Shown: positions 6,715-7,055 of the stretch, piece after piece
How positions within the stretch are numbered: position 1 is the first letter of the stretch
How the letters are laid out: every line of letters begins with the position of its first letter
From: Chitinophagaceae bacterium
GTDB lineage: Bacteria; Bacteroidota; Bacteroidia; Chitinophagales; Chitinophagaceae
Length of the DNA: 7,055 nt
Assembly (NCBI GenBank): GCA_017882205.1
Contig: JADGPY010000020.1
Location: forward strand, 1 to 7,055
Direction: 5' to 3'
Translations under genes and position numbers: made by a program
The notes under the pieces: model-generated
What the model was told of the DNA's origin: nothing
Database searches by the model: none
What the model saw: only the letters and a program-made list of their open reading frames with translations

Positions 6715-6796
6715 GACGTATTGCTATAGTAGAGCATTACCTTAGCTACTGCTAAGCTTTAATCACGCTATTATCGCTATATAAAGGTGGAAGAAG

Positions 6797-6865
6797 GGTT
6801 AACTTAAGAGCCTTAAATGTAAGATGATGGCTGTTCTGCGCATGTGGCAGTAAATCTTAAGTACC
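6797..6865. repeat. Inverted-repeat structure with small inner stems
   Basis: ACTTAAGA (6802-6809) and TCTTAAGT (6855-6862) are perfect reverse complements, and GGT (6797-6799) with ACC (6863-6865) extends the pairing across a two-base bulge. Inside are AGCC/GGCT (6809-6812 and 6829-6832) and CTGC/GCAG (6836-6839 and 6847-6850) stems, the first sharing one base with the outer stem. It could be a folded RNA or operator-like DNA; it does not match tRNA features. Confidence 0.4.
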
Positions 6866-7007
6866 GAAAGGATATTATTCCTCTCATTGATTATAAAAGT
6901 AGAAATTATTTTTATAAGTTATTACAAATGAGGTAAATATTTTCTTTATTCATTTTGAGATGAATTTAACACCCTGCAACGTCCACGCATATTCCATAAC
7001 AGAACGT

Positions 7008-7019
7008 CCGGATATCCGG
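7008..7019. repeat. 12-bp perfect palindrome CCGGATATCCGG
   Basis: CCGGATATCCGG is fully self-complementary and stands in a patch (about 6966-7027) that is visibly richer in G and C than the surrounding AT-rich noncoding DNA. It could be a protein-binding site or the edge of another element continuing past the window. No role can be assigned. Confidence 0.5.
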
Positions 7020-7055
7020 CATCCTTGATTTTCAACTATATACATCAACTGTTAA

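Larger units (their letters stand above)
6482..6773. repeat. Long imperfect inverted repeat, about 290 bp (MITE-like or hairpin RNA candidate)
   Basis: The two ends are TAATAGCGT (6482-6490) and ACGCTATTA (6765-6773), perfect reverse complements; over the outer 18 bases of each arm 14 match. Aligning 6482-6579 with the reverse complement of 6676-6773 needs no gap, and by hand count about 62 of 98 positions agree, with several of the rest being G-T pairs. The inner 33-base arms (6591-6623 and 6643-6675) agree at 31 of 33. The left arm is longer than the right by exactly 11 bases, which is one extra repeat unit at 6580-6590. Weaker matching may continue outward to about 6466 and 6789. No target-site duplication is obvious at either boundary and no transposase is encoded, so a MITE identity is only one option. 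Confidence 0.7.
6238..7055. other. 818-base noncoding region with several inverted repeats
   Basis: I see no convincing gene here. Reading frames on both strands are short and carry no family motif. From the left, it contains the terminator hairpin, an A10 run (6332-6341), a TGAACC/GGTTCA dyad with an 11-base spacer (6417-6422 and 6434-6439), the long inverted repeat and 11-bp unit array (6482-6773), an 8-bp perfect inverted repeat enclosing small stems (6797-6865), an A/T-only dyad TTATAAAA/TTTTATAA (6891-6898 and 6910-6917), and a GC-richer patch from about 6966 to 7027 with a 12-bp palindrome. Such a long noncoding gap rich in symmetry, next to tightly packed genes, is typical of a mobile-element remnant, a repeat locus or an RNA locus. 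No tRNA, rRNA or CRISPR array is visible. Confidence 0.7.

Noticed and set aside
6741..6756. CTTAGC-TACT-GCTAAG hairpin as an independent terminator
   Set aside because: It is a perfect six-pair stem, but it lies within the right arm of the long inverted repeat, no gene ends nearby and the following sequence is not a proper T run.
6797..6865. tRNA-like cloverleaf or integron attC site
   Set aside because: No tRNA consensus boxes, anticodon arm or CCA end, and the GTTAAC sequence does not fit the attC core pattern; no integrase is present.

Overview
The window is ordinary-looking chromosomal DNA from an AT-rich bacterium, most likely a member of the Bacteroidota, and I would guess the Chitinophagaceae. 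That placement is inference. It rests on the low GC content, start codons with little or no Shine-Dalgarno sequence, and a very large outer-membrane protein that joins a peptidase-MA-like domain, a TolB-type propeller and an Omp85-like barrel.

Positions 1-1987 (+ strand) hold a tight run of four membrane-protein genes. First is the C-terminal end of creD, cut by the window edge. Next is a small two-helix protein with an extracytoplasmic sensor-like domain. It is followed by a DgkA-family lipid kinase that overlaps it by four bases, and then a DUF1361 integral membrane protein. Gaps of 35, -4 and 12 bases suggest one transcript. The common theme is the cell envelope: inner-membrane integrity, lipid kinase activity and possible sensing.

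Positions 1984-5403 (- strand) encode the 1139-residue envelope protein. It converges on the DUF1361 gene so tightly that both stop codons lie within the same TTAA. Its peptidase-like domain lacks the histidines of a zinc peptidase, so it is probably a binding or scaffold module. A 186-base divergent intergenic region separates it from a + strand metallo-beta-lactamase-fold hydrolase of the glyoxalase II/GloC type (5590-6237), which is followed by a small candidate terminator.

The last 818 bases (6238-7055) contain no convincing gene but are highly structured. An imperfect inverted repeat of about 290 bases (6482-6773) aligns arm to arm without gaps once a single extra 11-bp unit in the left arm is removed. 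Its inner part is built from 11-bp units: TATAACCCAGC twice and TATAAGGCAGA twice, mirrored on the other side of a 19-base loop, and flanked on both arms by AATA-starting units with the same 11-bp period. This is the part of the window least explained by known features. It could be a MITE-like element, a long hairpin RNA or a phased protein-binding/bending site. The sequence alone does not decide between these. A second hairpin (6797-6865) and a 12-bp perfect palindrome in a GC-richer patch (7008-7019) follow.
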